Origin: Xenorhabdus sp. BG5
GTDB taxonomy: Bacteria; Pseudomonadota; Gammaproteobacteria; Enterobacterales; Enterobacteriaceae
DNA length: 47,307 nt
Direction of reading: 5' to 3'
NCBI RefSeq assembly: GCF_015163665.1
Contig: NZ_JADEUG010000030.1
Location: forward strand, 1 to 47,307
Shown here: positions 25,277-34,040 of the stretch, one piece after another
Layout: every line of letters begins with the position of its first letter
Position numbering within the stretch: position 1 is the stretch's first letter
Made by a program: the position numbers and the translations under genes
Notes under the pieces: generated by a model
Database searches by the model: none
What the model was told of the DNA's origin: nothing
The model's input: the letters and a program-made list of their open reading frames with translations, nothing else

Positions 25277-25785
25277 TAGGTATGCCTTCAACACTCTACA
25301 CTTAAGCTATCGGGCGCATGCACTAGATTTACGGGGAAACGTTCCACTTGAAAGTTAAATCTGGCAAGTGGAATCCCATATTGGTTTATTATAATGTGCA
25401 TTTGTACGTTATCCTCGGAATACTCATACATGCCCGTGGCTACTTTTGGAGGGAAATATTTATTTGTTTGAATTTTTTTGTGTTTATGTAAATAATTGAA
25501 TTTATTTTCAATGTGATAATTAGTTTATTGGAATGTATTTTTATATTAATAATGATTTTTTCTTTAGTATGATAAACATAAAGTAAACATGAATATGATT
25601 TTAATTGACGAGGGTGTTTATTGAGTGTCATTATTTGCATGAGGAGATATTTAGGGGTTATTTCTTATATTACATAACAGTATTAAAGCTGTTTTATTAC
25701 GTAGAGTTAATACTTTAAAAGTTAACGAGTAGATATTACTTTTAGTATTAATAAAATAATAGGAGAAACTATAATAGGGGTTCTC
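25277..25785 (+). promoter_or_regulatory. AT-rich region upstream of the biosynthetic cluster, with a candidate promoter
   Basis: No gene is visible here. TTGACG (25605-25610) and CATTAT (25629-25634), 18 bp apart, are a plausible sigma-70 promoter and would give a leader of about 145 nt before the thioesterase gene. An inverted repeat TTAATACT (25707-25714)/AGTATTAA (25744-25751) in that leader could be an operator or hairpin. A perfect hairpin TTCCACTTG/CAAGTGGAA (25342-25373) lies further upstream. GC content falls sharply across this region, marking the cargo boundary. Confidence 0.35.
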
Positions 25786-26457
25786 ATGAATGAACAGAAT
25801 GCATTGGTCTTTTTTCCATATGCAGGTGGAAGTGCCAGCTCTTTTGATATTTTAAAAAAACATTTATCTGAAGAAGTTAGAATTATCTCTGTGAGTTATT
25901 CAGTCAGCGAGTTTTCGGTGTCAAAAAGCTCTACAGATTTTTTTAGTGTATTATTGGAAAACCTCAAAAATCAGCTTAAAGAATTTGAGGGAAAACTTAC
26001 TTTTTTTGGTCACAGTATAGGAGCTATTATTGCCTACGAACTGGCGATATTGGGCTGTAATCATCTAAATATTCAGAGATTGATTGTGTCTGCGTGTAAG
26101 CCTCCTGGATTATTGGTCAAATCTAAGATATTTAATTCAGAGGATGATGCATTCGAAAAAATCACACGTTTAGGTGGGTTACCTCAGATGGTTTCAAGTG
26201 ACCCTATCAGATTGAAAAAGGTAAAGCATAAAGTTACTCGTGATCTTAGAGTGTTAATTTACTATGCAAGAATGACTTACCCCAAGGTTAATTGTGAAAT
26301 ACATGCACTATCAGCTAAAGATGATTTTTTGGCTTCTGAAAATGAAATGAAGATTTGGAGTAACTACACAAATAAAGGATTCAGAAAAACTACATTTGAT
26401 GGTAATCATTTTTATTTCAGAGATAAATCGAAAGAAGTAGCAAAGCTTATCTTGTAA
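25786..26457 (+). CDS. Type II thioesterase (GrsT-like alpha/beta hydrolase)
   Basis: The 223 residues have the type II thioesterase fold. LVFFPYAGGSASSF lies at the N-terminus, the nucleophile elbow is GHSIG (Ser77), the acid is in SAKDDF (about Asp179/180), and the histidine is in FDGNHFYF (His208). These enzymes hydrolyse stalled or wrong acyl groups from carrier proteins, or release products. As the first gene of an AT-rich cluster with an ACP and a ketosynthase, it probably edits or unloads that ACP. AGGGG precedes the ATG, and the AvrD-like gene starts 24 bp after the stop. The gene is complete, though slightly shorter than the usual 240-250 residues. Confidence 0.85.
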   Translation: MNEQNALVFFPYAGGSASSFDILKKHLSEEVRIISVSYSVSEFSVSKSSTDFFSVLLENLKNQLKEFEGKLTFFGHSIGAIIAYELAILGCNHLNIQRLIVSACKPPGLLVKSKIFNSEDDAFEKITRLGGLPQMVSSDPIRLKKVKHKVTRDLRVLIYYARMTYPKVNCEIHALSAKDDFLASENEMKIWSNYTNKGFRKTTFDGNHFYFRDKSKEVAKLIL

Positions 26458-26481
26458 TATAATACTTAATAAAGGTTTCTC

Positions 26482-27333
26482 ATGAAAAAATTGGTCAATG
26501 CTGACTCTTATTTAGGAGCGTCAGAATCACGTTTTTTTGGTTCTGGATATAAAAAAGTTGATTATATAATAAAAGAAGAAAAAATACTTAATAATGAATA
26601 TAAGTCTATTTTAACTCTGGTTTATCCTGAGAATTGGTCTATTAAAAGCAAAAAACTAAATCCTCACTTAAGTAGTATTGATGTAATATTAATGTCGGCT
26701 TATGCAAGTGGAAAATTGCTTAACCAGTTTGACCATTCTTACTATAAAATAACTTCGATGATAATTCGTTCATCACGTGTTCCCGTCGAAAAACTGATAA
26801 ATATTCCAATTAATATTGGTCTGAATAATTGTGAAGAGGGTGTAATTTACTTGCGAGGGAAAGTTGGGAATATGCAAGTTCAACTGAAAGTAGAAAGGAG
26901 AGAGTTCAACGATAGGCTATTGAATTCCATATTTAGTCGTTGGGAGTTTAAAGATGTAAATCATGAAATAAATGATGTTTTATTAGAAAATAAATACAAA
27001 AGCAAAGCCTTAGTAATTAAGACTGCTTTTGGGGAAATAATCGATGATATTGATTATATAGATGCTTTCGTTTCAAGTTTGCAGATCGGTCAAATTCTTC
27101 TATATGAGTTAGATGGTATTACTAGGGAGGCTTCTAATAATCTTTGGATGCGCAGCATAAAGATAAATGAATCTGATGTATGTAATAACCAAAAGGTTGG
27201 AACATTAGAAGTGATTTTAGAGAATACCTGCTTGACATATAAAGGAAATGATAAGTGGAGAAGTGCTGACATCGTTTCAAGTATTAATAACATTCAGGTT
27301 CGATGTTCTGTAGCACATCAACTAATCTATTGA
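26482..27333 (+). CDS. avrD: AvrD-family protein, likely acyl-sugar condensing enzyme
   Basis: The 283 residues resemble Pseudomonas syringae AvrD. The N-terminal NADSYLGASESRFFGSGYKK is followed by LVYPENWSIKSKKLNPHLSS, then IDVILMSAYASGKLL, the pattern I associate with AvrD. AvrD directs synthesis of syringolides, in which a beta-ketoacyl chain is joined to a xylulose-type sugar. It has been compared with AfsA, which joins a beta-ketoacyl chain to dihydroxyacetone phosphate. The neighbouring ketosynthase, ACP and phosphatase fit that chemistry: ketoacyl supply, condensation and dephosphorylation. The C-terminal half (FGEIIDDIDYIDAFVSSLQI onward) may be a second hotdog-like repeat. Recognition is by motif memory without a profile search, and a generic hotdog-fold enzyme remains possible. 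Confidence 0.72.
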   Translation: MKKLVNADSYLGASESRFFGSGYKKVDYIIKEEKILNNEYKSILTLVYPENWSIKSKKLNPHLSSIDVILMSAYASGKLLNQFDHSYYKITSMIIRSSRVPVEKLINIPINIGLNNCEEGVIYLRGKVGNMQVQLKVERREFNDRLLNSIFSRWEFKDVNHEINDVLLENKYKSKALVIKTAFGEIIDDIDYIDAFVSSLQIGQILLYELDGITREASNNLWMRSIKINESDVCNNQKVGTLEVILENTCLTYKGNDKWRSADIVSSINNIQVRCSVAHQLIY

Positions 27334-27346
27334 GGCAGTTATAGTT

Positions 27347-28369
27347 ATGACAGTAAATGCAGTAAAAATTGTTGGATTAGGTGCATCACTACCTAAACAT
27401 CAAGTTTCAAACAAAGGTATCTCAGAGTATCTGGATACTAATGATGAATGGATAACGACGAGAACAGGAATAAAAAACAGATTTCATGCAACTGAAGGTG
27501 AATACACCAGTTATTTAGCCTTTAAAGCTGGGAAAGCCGCATTATCTAGTATGAATATTGAGAATAGTATTGAGATTGATACTTTAATTGTTGCTACTTC
27601 AACTCCTGACAGATTATGCCCGGCCACAGCCCCTAAAGTTGCGACAATGTTGGGGTTGGGGAAAATTAGAGCATTCGATATAAATGCAGTTTGTACTGGT
27701 TTTGTGTATGGGCTTGAGTTGGCAGAATCATTTATAAGATCTGGAAAATCTAAAAGATTGATGCTTATTGGTGCAGATGTTTTTACTACAATTCTCGACA
27801 AAAATGATAGAGCAACCTACCCATTATTTGGTGATGGGGCGGGAGCTGTAATTCTTGAACAAGGAGATGAAGAAAATATTCTTTCCACTTATACAGGAAG
27901 TGATGGTGAATATGAAAATTTAATTACCATTTTAAATGGGGGGAGTGAGTCTAAGCTTTCAGTGAGCAAAGATACGTTTTCAAAATCTTCATACTTCAAA
28001 ATGGAAGGCAAAGAGGTTTTTTTGAAGGCCATTTCATATATGAAAGGTTCTGTTCAAAAAGCATTGGAACTCAGCAATACAGATACAAGTGAAATTGACT
28101 ATATTGTTCCACATCAAGCAAATAAGAGAATAATAGATACCTTAACTCAGCTGTTTGATTTGAAAGAAACACAAGCGTTAATGAGTCTTGAGGAGTTTGG
28201 GAATACTTCAGCAGCATCAATACCACTAACGTTAGCTGTCCATGCCAGAAATAATACAATAAAACCAGGCCATAAAATTGTTCTTACTGCGTTTGGTGGT
28301 GGAATTACATGGGGGGCAGCTGTTATTAAATGGCCTAACTCTGTATTTAGATCTATAGTTTTTAACTAA
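27347..28369 (+). CDS. Beta-ketoacyl-ACP synthase III (FabH-like)
   Basis: This 340-residue ketosynthase has a complete catalytic triad: Cys116 in NAVCTGFVYG, His256 in VPHQANKR and Asn286 in FGNTSAASIP. N-terminal DEWITTRTGIKNR and the FGDGAGAVIL motif are typical of FabH. FabH-type enzymes condense an acyl-CoA starter with malonyl-ACP to give a beta-ketoacyl-ACP. Chromosomal fabH sits with fatty-acid genes, whereas this copy lies between avrD and a dedicated ACP, so it most likely builds the ketoacyl chain for the cluster. Low GC and compact spacing match its neighbours. The chain length accepted cannot be read from the sequence. Confidence 0.92.
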   Translation: MTVNAVKIVGLGASLPKHQVSNKGISEYLDTNDEWITTRTGIKNRFHATEGEYTSYLAFKAGKAALSSMNIENSIEIDTLIVATSTPDRLCPATAPKVATMLGLGKIRAFDINAVCTGFVYGLELAESFIRSGKSKRLMLIGADVFTTILDKNDRATYPLFGDGAGAVILEQGDEENILSTYTGSDGEYENLITILNGGSESKLSVSKDTFSKSSYFKMEGKEVFLKAISYMKGSVQKALELSNTDTSEIDYIVPHQANKRIIDTLTQLFDLKETQALMSLEEFGNTSAASIPLTLAVHARNNTIKPGHKIVLTAFGGGITWGAAVIKWPNSVFRSIVFN

Positions 28370-28384
28370 CTAAATGGATGAGAT

Positions 28385-28630
28385 ATGAAAGATATGATTT
28401 TTGACCGAATTAAGTCTCTCCTTACAGATAAGTATTATGTTTCAGTTGATAAAATAACTAAAAATGTTATTTATGATGATCTTGAGTTAGACTCTTTAAC
28501 TTTGCTGGAAATTTCAGTAGTACTAGAAAAAGAGTTTAATCTTAGCATACCAGACGGTCTGATTTCTTCAGACATGTCTATTGAAACATCGATAAATAAA
28601 ATTTTAAATAATAATGTTAACGAAACATGA
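28385..28630 (+). CDS. Acyl carrier protein
   Basis: The 81-residue acidic, helical protein has the phosphopantetheine site LELDSLTLLE with Ser37 as the attachment residue. The pattern following it (ISVVLEKEFNLSIPD) is that of helix II/III of type II ACPs. It would carry malonyl and acyl groups for the neighbouring ketosynthase and thioesterase. It needs a phosphopantetheinyl transferase encoded elsewhere, as none is visible in the window. Its stop codon overlaps the ATG of the phosphatase gene, which supports co-translation. Confidence 0.92.
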   Translation: MKDMIFDRIKSLLTDKYYVSVDKITKNVIYDDLELDSLTLLEISVVLEKEFNLSIPDGLISSDMSIETSINKILNNNVNET

Positions 28631-29205
28631 TTTATTTAATGAGACATGGAATTACCAGTTACAATTTGAAGGGAAGAATGTTGGGTCAGACTGATATTCC
28701 TTTATGTGATATTGGTATAAGAAATGTAATAAATATTGCGCCTAAAATGAATCATATTGGTATCAGATTGATTTATTGTTCAAGTTACATTAGATCAATA
28801 CAGACGGCTAATATCATATCTTCAGTTATTGGGGCAAATGTGATTAAACGTGAAAATCTAAAAGAACGTCATTTGGGAGTGCTTGACGGAGAATTTAAAG
28901 ATACCCTCTGTTGGAGAGATGTTGTTAATAATCTAGGTGAGAAGAATTTTACCCCTGAGGGCGGTGAAAGTGTTGATAACTGTTTGAACAGATTCACTAA
29001 TGAGATGAAAAGGATAGCAAATTCAAATTTAGATGGAGGGAACGTGCTCGTGGTGTCCCATGGTGGGGTTATTACTCTTTTTATGCGATATATGCTGCAT
29101 ATAAATAATAACCTTTCTTTTCTTGATAACTGTGATTTTCATATTTTAGATACAGACCGAAGAGGGAACTTTCATGTGAGTAAGTTAAATGTTAGTTTAA
29201 TTTGA
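28627..29205 (+). CDS. Histidine phosphatase (phosphoglycerate-mutase superfamily)
   Basis: The 192 residues contain the RHG motif at the start (MRHGITSYN, catalytic His7), SSYIRSIQTA with Arg56, the acid Glu80 in KERHLG, and the second histidine in VVSHGGVIT (His145). All core residues of a histidine phosphatase are present. The family removes phosphate through a phospho-histidine intermediate. Next to an AvrD-like enzyme, a likely substrate is a phosphorylated acyl-sugar or butenolide intermediate; this is inference. The start overlaps the ACP stop by four bases. Confidence 0.88.
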   Translation: MIYLMRHGITSYNLKGRMLGQTDIPLCDIGIRNVINIAPKMNHIGIRLIYCSSYIRSIQTANIISSVIGANVIKRENLKERHLGVLDGEFKDTLCWRDVVNNLGEKNFTPEGGESVDNCLNRFTNEMKRIANSNLDGGNVLVVSHGGVITLFMRYMLHINNNLSFLDNCDFHILDTDRRGNFHVSKLNVSLI

Positions 29206-29213
29206 GGTGGATT

Positions 29214-29489
29214 GTGAGTATTAATATAGTTGTTTTCATTAAACCAAATATATCTATATTCAGATACTTTGGAGAAAAATTATCTCTTCTTCGTGAAGTA
29301 ACTTTATTGGAAGAAGGTTGTGATATTTTTGATTTTTATATCTACGAAGATAAATATTTTCTCATAGAGCGGTGGGGGTCTCAGGAAAGTATTGATCTTC
29401 ATATGAATAAAGATTACACACTTAGTTTTATCGAGCAAACCAAAGATTCCTTAATTAGCACAGAAGTTTTTCGATTAAAGGATTTTTAG
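29214..29489 (+). CDS. ABM-domain putative monooxygenase
   Basis: The 91-residue protein begins MSINIVVFIKP and has VTLLEEGCDIFDFYIYEDK and FLIERWGSQESIDLHM. This matches the small antibiotic-biosynthesis-monooxygenase (ABM) fold of dimeric, often cofactor-free oxygenases that act on quinols or aromatic rings. I chose GTG 29214, which follows GAGGTGG directly, because the peptide then starts exactly like its relatives; a TTG at 29202 is also in frame. It is the only very short enzyme of the cluster. It could oxidise a cluster intermediate or act as a lyase-like accessory. Confidence 0.8.
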   Translation: MSINIVVFIKPNISIFRYFGEKLSLLREVTLLEEGCDIFDFYIYEDKYFLIERWGSQESIDLHMNKDYTLSFIEQTKDSLISTEVFRLKDF

Positions 29490-29497
29490 AAAATAAT

Positions 29498-30961
29498 ATG
29501 ACTAATATTGAATTCAATAAAATAGATATGCATGTTTTACTGACAGTATGTTTGTCAATGTTTATAATTCCACTGACAATTACATCCTCCAGTATTTTAA
29601 ATATTTCTTTAATGAAACATTATTCCCTTACCTATCAGGAAGCACAGTGGTTCATTAATATTTTTATGGTAATGTATGGTGCTTTCTTGCCAATTACAGG
29701 TTCTCTTTCTGATTTTGTAGGGCGAAAAAATATTTTTTTGCTTGGACTAATTTTCTTCTCCATAGGTTTTCTGCTGGGTGGTATAATCGATAACTATGCA
29801 TATATTCTATTTTTCAGGGCAATTTGCGGTATAGCTGCCGCAGCAGTAACAACATCTGCCACTTCACTACTGGCTTCACATATTGATGAAGCGAAACGGC
29901 CAAAAGCATTCTCGCTCTTCGGTGTTTTTTTAGGCGTAGGTATGATTGCTGGCCCTTTAGTGGCTTCTGGGTTTAATTATGTCAGCAGAGGATGGACTCT
30001 TTTCAGTGTTATTACTGCATTAATCTTATTATTGCTTTTTATTTCATTAATATATGTTAATGATAAAACTAGATATGCATATACGAAATTTGACTGGTTT
30101 GGCGGAATAGTTCTGACTCTTTTTCTTCTTTCAACAGTATCATTTATATCATTCTTGCCTATATGGTCAATAACTAACAGAAAAATAGAATTCCTAATTA
30201 TTGTATCTCTGATATGTGCTCTGGCTTTATATCGAATTGAAAAATCTGCTAAAAATCCCGTCTTAGACTTGACTATTTTCAAGAATAGGACTTTTTCATC
30301 CATGAGCATAACAACGCTGCTTCTTGGTTTCGGGTATATAAGTATAATGTTCTATTTTCCGTATTATTTTAAGGTTACTACTGATTTCACAAGTTTTCAG
30401 GTCGGTGTGATTATGACTGTTGCAACTTTGCCTTCTTTCATATTCCCACCAATCGTTGCCAAGTTCAGAAGTTCACTCAATAATGGTTGTTTATTAAAAG
30501 CCACATTGGTTATTCTAAGTGTATCCCCATTATATTTGAATTATGTCCTTGGTAGTGAAGGAATATTACATTACTGTGTTGCTATGTTCCTATTAGGTAG
30601 TTCTTTCGGAATATCCTTGTCGTATATTGATGGTGTTGCAGTTAGTTCTGTCGATGTTTATCAATCTGGATTGGCGGCGGGCACTTTTAACACATTCCGG
30701 ATTGGTGGAGAATCAATTTCAATCCCATTAGTGTCTACTGTCATCACTTTGTTAAATAATAAAATATCAGATAACAATGGTTCAGCCATACTTATGAATA
30801 ATCATTTTATCAACAATGCAGGAAGTAGATTAACAACTTCGACATCAATAACTTTACTTGCTATGTCTTTTATTTGCTTAAATTTTTCAATACTAGTATT
30901 AATTCTTTTTTATAATACAAGCAAGAAACGGAACCAAACATATGAAAATTTCCAGGAGTGA
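29498..30961 (+). CDS. MFS transporter of the DHA2 (EmrB/QacA) type
   Basis: The 487 residues contain about 14 hydrophobic segments. Motif A between helices 2 and 3 is GSLSDFVGRKNIF, and a motif C-like stretch (FGVFLGVGMIAGPLVASGF) lies in helix 5. This layout is that of proton-driven drug/metabolite exporters of the DHA2 family. In the middle of a biosynthetic cluster it is the likely exporter of the product or a self-resistance pump. It overlaps the flavin monooxygenase gene by 20 bp. No second transporter is present in the cluster. Confidence 0.9.
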   Translation: MTNIEFNKIDMHVLLTVCLSMFIIPLTITSSSILNISLMKHYSLTYQEAQWFINIFMVMYGAFLPITGSLSDFVGRKNIFLLGLIFFSIGFLLGGIIDNYAYILFFRAICGIAAAAVTTSATSLLASHIDEAKRPKAFSLFGVFLGVGMIAGPLVASGFNYVSRGWTLFSVITALILLLLFISLIYVNDKTRYAYTKFDWFGGIVLTLFLLSTVSFISFLPIWSITNRKIEFLIIVSLICALALYRIEKSAKNPVLDLTIFKNRTFSSMSITTLLLGFGYISIMFYFPYYFKVTTDFTSFQVGVIMTVATLPSFIFPPIVAKFRSSLNNGCLLKATLVILSVSPLYLNYVLGSEGILHYCVAMFLLGSSFGISLSYIDGVAVSSVDVYQSGLAAGTFNTFRIGGESISIPLVSTVITLLNNKISDNNGSAILMNNHFINNAGSRLTTSTSITLLAMSFICLNFSILVLILFYNTSKKRNQTYENFQE

Positions 30962-32480
30962 TAATCCAGTATTGATTGTTGGGGGAGGTCCAGTAGGAAT
31001 GCTGACAGCCCTTGAGCTTTCTTTATTTGGTATTAAATCAAAAATTATATCTAAATATTCTCGGTATTCTCCTCATTCTAAAGCTACAATTATCTGGCCT
31101 CGCGTTCTGGAAATATTAACACGGACAGGAGTATCAGAAAGAATTATTGAATCTGGGCATTACTTCGATCAAATGAATTATTATTCCAATAAGAGAATGA
31201 TTGGTAATATTCGATTTGATAAGCTGAAACACACTAATTATCGTTATGGAATTACCATACCTCAGTGGAAAACAGAGAAAATACTAGAAGATAGACTCAA
31301 TGAAAATGGGATATTCATTGAATATGGTTGTGAATTCATAGATGGACATAATGAGAATGATGTAGTTAATGTTTCCCTACAAGATAATGCAGGACGTATA
31401 TCTTATGAATCATATCAGTGGTTAATCGGTGCTGATGGATATTCAAGCCGAGTCAGAGAGTGTTTTGGATTTGGTTATAATGGATTCCAGATGGAAACTA
31501 AACTTGCTATTACCGATGCTGAGCTTGTAAGTGAATCGACCAGTCGTGAAGTTGGTTATTATCTCCATCGTACGGGTAACATGGTGTTAGCTCCAATTGG
31601 TGAGGGATTATTTCGCATAGGTGCTAGTGTTCCTGCTCATTACAAAGGTGAAATCAATCGAGAATTCTTTAATAAATTGCTCAATGATAGAGTTCCCGGC
31701 AATAAAATTTTAGGGGATATGAATTTCTGCGGCATTTTTAATGCTCATGTAAGGTCTGCTTCTTCTTACAGATATCAGAATGTTTTTCTTGTTGGTGATG
31801 CGGCTCATGTGATGAGTCCCTCTGGAGCTCAAGGGATGAATAGCGGGTTTCAGGATGCTGTGAATCTGGGCTGGAAATTGGCCGGTGTTATACGTAATGA
31901 GCATGATTCATCTCTCTTGGATAGTTATTCCACTGAACGAATGAATGGGATTAATCGGACATCAAAATTATCTACATTTCTAGCAAATGTGAGTTTGTAT
32001 AAGAAGTTTCCAGCGATATTTGCTCGTGATTTTGCCTTCAAGTTTGCATCCAAAACTGGCATTGTAGATAGGTTTTTATCACCTCGAATCGCTCAGATTG
32101 ATATTCCTCATGGGCAGCTGTCTGAAGGGATAATGAAACTTGAGTCAGGAAGACGAATTCCTCTTGAATGGAATAAAAGTACACTTTCGCCACATTTAAG
32201 CCTCACTAAGCATACTATTTTCTTCTGGCCAGGTGAGCATTACATCTATTCAGAGTGGGAAAAATACTTTGATTCGGCCACGAAAATTATCACTAGTGCA
32301 GTTCTTGTTAACTTGAGTGGAAAAGTTTTGGGACTTATCAAAGATCTTTTGCCAACTAATTCTGCCTGCATCATTGTAAGACCAGACGGATTTATCATTG
32401 ATTTAGTTGATATTGGTAATATTTCATCAAATGAAGCTTTCAATATCCTCAACAAAAAGATTAATCAACAGTCTATATAA
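30942..32480 (+). CDS. FAD-dependent monooxygenase (PheA/TfdB type)
   Basis: The 512 residues have the three FAD motifs of class A flavin hydroxylases: VLIVGGGPVGMLTAL (residues 10-24), GADGYSSRVRE in the middle (DG motif), and FLVGDAAHVMSPSGAQGMNS (GD motif). A C-terminal thioredoxin-like tail ends near RPDGFIIDLVD. Such enzymes hydroxylate phenols, quinones or polyketides, or catalyse Baeyer-Villiger-like steps using NAD(P)H and oxygen. The gene overlaps the MFS gene by 20 bp, so the two are coupled. The substrate is unknown; it is presumed to be the acyl product of the upstream genes. Confidence 0.9.
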   Translation: MKISRSDNPVLIVGGGPVGMLTALELSLFGIKSKIISKYSRYSPHSKATIIWPRVLEILTRTGVSERIIESGHYFDQMNYYSNKRMIGNIRFDKLKHTNYRYGITIPQWKTEKILEDRLNENGIFIEYGCEFIDGHNENDVVNVSLQDNAGRISYESYQWLIGADGYSSRVRECFGFGYNGFQMETKLAITDAELVSESTSREVGYYLHRTGNMVLAPIGEGLFRIGASVPAHYKGEINREFFNKLLNDRVPGNKILGDMNFCGIFNAHVRSASSYRYQNVFLVGDAAHVMSPSGAQGMNSGFQDAVNLGWKLAGVIRNEHDSSLLDSYSTERMNGINRTSKLSTFLANVSLYKKFPAIFARDFAFKFASKTGIVDRFLSPRIAQIDIPHGQLSEGIMKLESGRRIPLEWNKSTLSPHLSLTKHTIFFWPGEHYIYSEWEKYFDSATKIITSAVLVNLSGKVLGLIKDLLPTNSACIIVRPDGFIIDLVDIGNISSNEAFNILNKKINQQSI

Positions 32481-32490
32481 GGAGAAAGTA

Positions 32491-33036
32491 ATGAATAATA
32501 TGTTAGTTAAATTAACCGAAGTTCAGGATATGACACAGGAACAACTGAGTGTATATGAGAAGTTTCCTTCAAACTTGACTCGAGGTTTGCTTTTAACCAA
32601 ATGTTCTGCTGGACCTCATTTAGCCTTAGGAGGTGCTTTGACGAAAGGATATTTGAATGACTATGAGCGTGAAATCATCGTCATGCGTGTAGCTAAACTG
32701 GTTAATAGCGAGTTCGAACGGATTATTCATTATCCGCTTGCAATTAAGGCTGGTTTAACAGAGCAGGAAATTAACGATATTGAGAATGGAAACTATGAGG
32801 CGATGGATTCACGCAGAAAAGCTATGGTGAAATATATTACAGAGTGCATTCTTGACGGCAAAGCTTCAATATCATCATTCCGCAGTTTAAATGAATTCTA
32901 TTCACAAGGTGAAATCGCTGATGCTACACATCTCGCAGGGCATTGCTGGATGACAGCTATGTATTTGGCAAGTCTCGATATACCACTTGATGAACAAGAA
33001 ACGTCGTGGTCCAGACTCACTGAGCTTAATAATTGA
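32491..33036 (+). CDS. Carboxymuconolactone-decarboxylase-family protein
   Basis: The 181 residues are all-helical with LNDYEREIIVMRVAKLVNSE and FERIIHYPLAIKAGLTEQEI. This is the CMD/AhpD fold signature in which an N-terminal Glu and His are kept. The CxxC pair of peroxidase-type AhpD is absent, so a thiol peroxidase is unlikely. A lyase, decarboxylase or isomerase role on a pathway intermediate fits better. AAGGAG lies six bases before the ATG. The stop codon is followed by the ribosome site of the aldo/keto reductase. Confidence 0.85.
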   Translation: MNNMLVKLTEVQDMTQEQLSVYEKFPSNLTRGLLLTKCSAGPHLALGGALTKGYLNDYEREIIVMRVAKLVNSEFERIIHYPLAIKAGLTEQEINDIENGNYEAMDSRRKAMVKYITECILDGKASISSFRSLNEFYSQGEIADATHLAGHCWMTAMYLASLDIPLDEQETSWSRLTELNN

Positions 33037-33046
33037 GGAGGAACAT

Positions 33047-34021
33047 TTGCAATATTGTCACTTAGGAAAATCAGGGCTAATTGTGTCCAGGCTTGCTCTG
33101 GGGTGTATGTCCTTCGGAGACTCAACTAAAGGGGCTCACACATGGACTCTGGACTATACCCAAAGTGAGAAGATTATCACTAAATCGCTAGATTTAGGCA
33201 TAAATTTTTTTGATACAGCCAATGTTTATTCAATTGGTTCAAGTGAAGAAATCGTGGGAACTTGTCTGAAAAAATATGCTAAACGTGATGATGTGGTCAT
33301 AGCCACAAAAGTTTATGAGAAAATGACTGACTCTCCTTTGTCGGGAGGGTTGTCACGTAAGGAAATATTTATGCAGGTTAATGCCAGCTTAAAAAGACTT
33401 CAGACCGATTATATTGATCTTTATATAATTCATCGATGGGATGATAACACGCCGATCGAAGAAACGATGCTTGCTCTGAATGACTTGATTCAGTCAGGTA
33501 AAGTTCGGTATATCGGTGCTTCGTCAATGAGAACTTGGCAATTCATCAAAGCGCAATTCGTCGCCAGAATGAACGGATGGACTCAGTTCATTAGTATGCA
33601 AAATCATTACAATCTCATCAATCGTGAAGAGGAAAGAGAAATGCTTCCTTATTGTGTTTCCGAAGGGATTGGTGTTACGCCATGGAGTCCATTGGCCAGA
33701 GGTAAACTTGCAAAGAGTACTGATACTACTCGTACACAATCTGACAAGGTATTGTCATGGCTATATGAATCCGCAAAGCAGAGTGATGAAAAAATAATTT
33801 CTGTTCTGAATGAGATCGCAGCAAATAAAGAATGTAAACCCGCACATGTAGCTTTAGCTTGGCTGTTATCTAAGCCATCAATCGCTTCACCAATCGTTGG
33901 TGTGACCTCAGTAGAGCAACTTATAGACAATGCTTGTTGTATGAATGTCTCTCTTAGTAATGATGAAATCGCTGCACTGGAGGAGTTCTATACTCCGCAT
34001 GCTAGAGCCGAGTTATCTTAA
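33047..34021 (+). CDS. Aldo/keto reductase
   Basis: The 324 residues form an NADPH-dependent AKR of the YhdN/PdxI-like group. The catalytic tetrad is visible: Asp56 and Tyr61 in FFDTANVY, Lys88 in VIATKVY and His129 in YIIHRWD. The C-terminal cofactor part has GVTPWSPLARGKL and SPIVGVTSVEQL. The best start is the TTG at 33047, preceded by GAGGAGGA at about five bases; an ATG at 32987 lies far inside the upstream gene. It would reduce a keto or aldehyde group of a cluster intermediate. The length is normal. Confidence 0.88.
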   Translation: MQYCHLGKSGLIVSRLALGCMSFGDSTKGAHTWTLDYTQSEKIITKSLDLGINFFDTANVYSIGSSEEIVGTCLKKYAKRDDVVIATKVYEKMTDSPLSGGLSRKEIFMQVNASLKRLQTDYIDLYIIHRWDDNTPIEETMLALNDLIQSGKVRYIGASSMRTWQFIKAQFVARMNGWTQFISMQNHYNLINREEEREMLPYCVSEGIGVTPWSPLARGKLAKSTDTTRTQSDKVLSWLYESAKQSDEKIISVLNEIAANKECKPAHVALAWLLSKPSIASPIVGVTSVEQLIDNACCMNVSLSNDEIAALEEFYTPHARAELS

Positions 34022-34040
34022 AATAGTTATTGGGGGATTT

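Noticed and set aside
32491-33036. AhpD-type alkylhydroperoxidase function for the CMD-like protein
   Set aside because: The CxxC pair needed for peroxidase activity is absent, so only the fold family is assigned.
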